A stretch of 64,000 bases of DNA from positions 1 to 64,000 of the forward strand of contig JAHZGX010000021.1 in assembly GCA_019420585.1 (NCBI GenBank), written 5' to 3'. Both the position numbers and the translations under genes were made by a program. This DNA comes from Prevotellaceae bacterium (GTDB taxonomy: Bacteria > Bacteroidota > Bacteroidia > Bacteroidales > Bacteroidaceae). The notes under the pieces are model-generated. The model searched no databases. It was not told where the DNA came from and worked only from the letters and a program-made list of their open reading frames with translations. Shown here piece by piece: positions 61,579-64,000 of this stretch (positions within the stretch are counted from its first letter, which is position 1; the number at the start of each line of letters is the position of its first letter).

Positions 61579-61614
61579 AGAGGGAGCAACCTCCCGATGG
61601 TCGGTTCTCCCTCT
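61579..61614 (-). terminator. Terminator after the DGR target gene
   Basis: AGAGGGAG (61607-61614 on the minus strand) pairs with CTCCCTCT (61579-61586), followed by CCTTTTC. It separates the target-gene transcript from the TR/RT transcript. Confidence 0.65.
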
Positions 61615-61639
61615 GCGCTTTTTCGTGGGTCGCGGTTCG

Positions 61640-64000
61640 CTATCCGACTATGACGAATTTTCCGCGGAAGGCGAGCCGACCACCGAAGTACGCGCCCGAG
61701 TACGAAGAAGCGTTGTACGCGTCCGCACAAGCGAGGCCGCCACTCGCACCCGAGTGATTGCCCCACCGCAAAACCACACGGCCACGGGAGCCGGGCAACC
61801 AGTGTCCGGCGGCATAGTGGGTTGTGTACTTGCTTGTGTCGGTCTGATGTACCTTACTTGCAAGAATGTCACACTTTGCGCCGTGGACTACACGCACCAC
61901 GCAGTTACCGTTGCCGGTTACTGTCTGCACAACACGTTCCGTCTTGGTGATTGGGTCATAGATATGAGCCTTGTAATCAATCGGGGCATCGTTGTTGTTA
62001 TCAAGACAGCGGTTTTTGTAGAATTCGGCATAACTCTTAACGTTGCAGGCGATATAGTCCATCCACTCCGAGTCACAGCCGACATAGTGCTTGAGTCCCA
62101 GTATTGAGTTCATGGCATTGCCGACATATTCCGTGTCAGCCATACCGATGGAGTCACGGCTGTTCAGCGTTGCGTCATGCGCTCCGTTGCCGACAACAGC
62201 CTGCTCGTTGGTCGTTCCGCTCAACGCCCACCATAGGTTGCTGATTTCCTTGTGCTGTTCGTAGTCTTGCAACTGATAGCCTGCTCCGCGCCTGCGAGTG
62301 CTGTTTTGGAAATCCTTATCCGTGTAGTGGATTGTGCCGACTGGGGTTTCGGTCGGGTTGCCGTCTGAATCATACGCCCACTCGGACGAGGTGGTTGAAT
62401 TGCCGTCACCTTTCTTTGAACGGATTGCACCCGAAAGACTGCGAGGCATTTTCAGTCCGTCAATAGTAATCGGGTATGTTCCGATGAGGCTGTCGTTATC
62501 ACCGACCGTGTGTTCCGTCCATTCGGGCTCGATCGCCTCAATGTGTGAACTGTCTACGGCAAGGCACATGATGTCGCCGATGTCGCGGTATGAGGTGAAG
62601 TACATCCACTTTGCACCGCTCGGCACATCACAGAAGACGTAGTTGCCGATTGAGAAGTCAAAGTAGGTGTGGCTTACCTGCATGATGAATGAGCCGACAA
62701 TCTTGCCGTCTGCGTCAGTAAACACTGCGCCGAGGCGTGCGTGGTTCAGTCCGGGCCAGCGTGCCTGCTTCATGCCCTCTACGTCCATGCGATAGGCGTT
62801 AGTGTTGGAGGCTGTGGCTATGACTGTATCATCAATGGTTTCGCCTACCTGCGCCTCGTCTGCATAGACCCCGGTGTTCTCGGCATAGAGCAATTCTGAA
62901 AGCATAGCCTTGACGCTCTTGTTGACGGTCGATAGAGGTTCGTCATCCGTGGTGGAATACAAGATGTATTTCTTCTGATTCTTGTAATCGTTAACACCCT
63001 TGTACCAGTGGTGCGGCAGGTGATGGAAGATGTCGAAACCCTCTCCGGCTTGGTCGGAGTTGTCAAAACTTTCGCCCGAATTGAGGTAGCCGAAATCGGT
63101 GTCGCTCAACTGCACTCCCTCCATTTGATTGAGTTTGGAATTGAACGTACATTTGAAAGCGTGCGTACCCTGCTTGATTTTGAGTGTGTGACCGCTTGGC
63201 ACGAATGCCTTGTTGTAGTCCGCGCCTGTCTGATTTTCGGGGTTGCTGTACCTTTCGCAGAAATCTCCGCTGATGATGTCATCAATCTTCAGCAACGAGA
63301 ACTGGGAGTTGATGAGGTCGAGTTCGGGGAAATAGTTGCTCAGCGTTGTCATGCCTGCGTTGCCGTCCGTATCAGTGTCCTCAATGAGTTCCGACAATAT
63401 CCAACGACCCGTGATGCCCGAACACTGTCCGCTCTCTTCGTAGGCTTTGCCAGTCGCGTCAAGTCCGATGGCGCCGGTCTTGCGCAGCTGACGCAGAACC
63501 GACACACTGGCGGTCATGTTGATGTTCGGAATACGAACCTCGCGGATTGCTCCTGCCTCTGCGATTGTCATCACAAGGCTCTCCACGTCCACGAAGTCGC
63601 AACCCTCTACCCACAGACGATTGATGCCGTTGACGCTTGCCAGTGTCAGACCGCCGGGATATGTGAGCCTCGGCAGGTTCACAAGTTCCAGTTTGGTTAC
63701 TGACGCAGGCAGTTTCAGCGTTTCGATAGGCGATGTCTGCGCGAGGTCGCAGTTGGTAAGCGGTGTGTTGCTTGCATTGATTGACTCAATGCGCGGACAG
63801 CCCTTTGCATCAATGCCAGTAGCCGTGGTGTTGCTCACGTCAAAGATACGCAGGAACGGCATATCTCCCAACGTCAGGTTGCCGAGAGGATTGAAGCCGT
63901 TGAGCGCGGTGTTCTCGGTATGCTTGTCACCGCCCAGTATGATTTCTTCGGCAAACTGCAGTTTGCTCAAATCGTCAAAGTGGAACGCGAGGGACATTTC
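61640..64000 (-). CDS. DGR target protein (partial), variable C-terminus
   Basis: At least 786 residues; the N-terminus lies beyond the window (the ATG at 63997 is probably internal). The first 220 residues are leucine-rich-repeat-like (ASVTKLELVNLPRLTYPGGL, INRLWVEGC). The middle is beta-rich (YILYSTTDDEP, FSIGNYVFCDV). The C-terminal about 170 residues have the C-type-lectin-like layout of DGR targets: YVGCDSEWMDYIACNVKSYAEFY, HWLPGSRGRVVLRWG, and after the variable part the end GGRLAFRGKFVIVG. The variable repeat codes for the segment before GGRL. It is probably a tail-fibre or receptor-binding protein of the phage. Confidence 0.88.
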   Translation of the reverse strand, partial: EMSLAFHFDDLSKLQFAEEIILGGDKHTENTALNGFNPLGNLTLGDMPFLRIFDVSNTTATGIDAKGCPRIESINASNTPLTNCDLAQTSPIETLKLPASVTKLELVNLPRLTYPGGLTLASVNGINRLWVEGCDFVDVESLVMTIAEAGAIREVRIPNINMTASVSVLRQLRKTGAIGLDATGKAYEESGQCSGITGRWILSELIEDTDTDGNAGMTTLSNYFPELDLINSQFSLLKIDDIISGDFCERYSNPENQTGADYNKAFVPSGHTLKIKQGTHAFKCTFNSKLNQMEGVQLSDTDFGYLNSGESFDNSDQAGEGFDIFHHLPHHWYKGVNDYKNQKKYILYSTTDDEPLSTVNKSVKAMLSELLYAENTGVYADEAQVGETIDDTVIATASNTNAYRMDVEGMKQARWPGLNHARLGAVFTDADGKIVGSFIMQVSHTYFDFSIGNYVFCDVPSGAKWMYFTSYRDIGDIMCLAVDSSHIEAIEPEWTEHTVGDNDSLIGTYPITIDGLKMPRSLSGAIRSKKGDGNSTTSSEWAYDSDGNPTETPVGTIHYTDKDFQNSTRRRGAGYQLQDYEQHKEISNLWWALSGTTNEQAVVGNGAHDATLNSRDSIGMADTEYVGNAMNSILGLKHYVGCDSEWMDYIACNVKSYAEFYKNRCLDNNNDAPIDYKAHIYDPITKTERVVQTVTGNGNCVVRVVHGAKCDILASKVHQTDTSKYTTHYAAGHWLPGSRGRVVLRWGNHSGASGGLACADAYNASSYSGAYFGGRLAFRGKFVIVG
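61660..61669. repeat. 10-bp palindrome just 3' of the VR
   Basis: TTCCGCGGAA is perfectly self-complementary and lies 3 bp downstream of the VR in the coding direction. Hairpin or cruciform elements at this place promote retrohoming in the Bordetella phage DGR. Confidence 0.6.
61673..61781 (-). other. DGR variable repeat (VR), 109 bp
   Basis: It matches the TR at 94 of 109 positions. Thirteen of the 15 differences fall on adenines of the TR (A to C, G or T) and change about 11 codons, for example AAT to GGT, AAC to TAC, AAC to GGC and TAT to TGT. The two others are C to G and C to T at 61764 and 61757, at the 5' edge. The VR is located at the 3' end of the target gene. Confidence 0.92.

Noticed and set aside
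35162..64000. Mu-like transposable phage (Hankyphage type), because of the DGR
   Set aside because: No Mu-type transposase or Mu-like gene order is visible; RecET-like and DnaC-like genes point to another phage type.

Overview
The window is chromosomal DNA of a member of the Bacteroidales (phylum Bacteroidota). Three things support this. Promoter -7 boxes of the TAnnTTTG type sit upstream of many genes. Secreted proteins carry type IX secretion-like C-terminal domains. Phage and accessory families such as DUF4494 and the DUF6291-type replication proteins are typical of the group. A Prevotellaceae-like host (Prevotella/Paraprevotella) fits the type IX sorting domains, but the genus cannot be fixed from the sequence alone.

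Positions 1-8.4 kb are an accessory region. It opens with the 3' part of a tRNA-Leu gene and a strong terminator. Two decayed copies of one IS982-type element follow, with a truncated MNT nucleotidyltransferase, an ADP-ribosylglycohydrolase flanked by direct repeats, a lipoprotein, a YdcF/SanA-like protein, and a four-gene operon containing a retropepsin-like protease and a WG-repeat protein. Positions 8.4-10.4 kb are almost gene-free but hold a four-copy array of palindromic 22-bp iterons. Positions 10.4-19.1 kb are ordinary chromosome: Y-family polymerase, TSCPD protein, YebC, PheT, an S9 peptidase and a subclass A2-like class A beta-lactamase.

Positions 19.3-34.9 kb carry envelope and secreted genes plus a probable defence pair. 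A giant FG-GAP/PKD surface protein is separated from its signal peptide by one base at a C8 tract, so it looks phase-variable. Beside it lie four unrelated tandem-repeat arrays that all have a 42-bp period: two intergenic and two inside an AAA+ ATPase gene. Next come a fused double GNAT acetyltransferase, an ABC-type ATPase/TOPRIM-like pair resembling abortive-infection systems, and a three-gene secreted-protein operon closed by a terminator.

From about 35.2 kb to the right edge is a prophage. A CI-like repressor and a divergent early promoter with palindromic operators control a long plus-strand operon. It encodes small proteins, an unusual tRNA-like gene, a RecT-type annealing protein with a RecE-like nuclease, a PAPS-reductase-like PP-loop enzyme, an SNF2 helicase, an HU-like protein, a DUF1064 nuclease, a replication protein with a DnaC-like loader, many short ORFans and a C5 DNA methyltransferase. 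A second promoter leads to a large probable virion protein. After a bidirectional terminator the minus strand carries three paralogous small proteins, a lysis cassette (amidase, holin, anchored envelope protein) and a complete-looking diversity-generating retroelement: reverse transcriptase, 109-bp template repeat, and the target gene's variable repeat with 13 adenine-specific substitutions. The target gene runs off the right edge. No integrase, terminase, portal or capsid gene is visible, so the prophage extends beyond the window.
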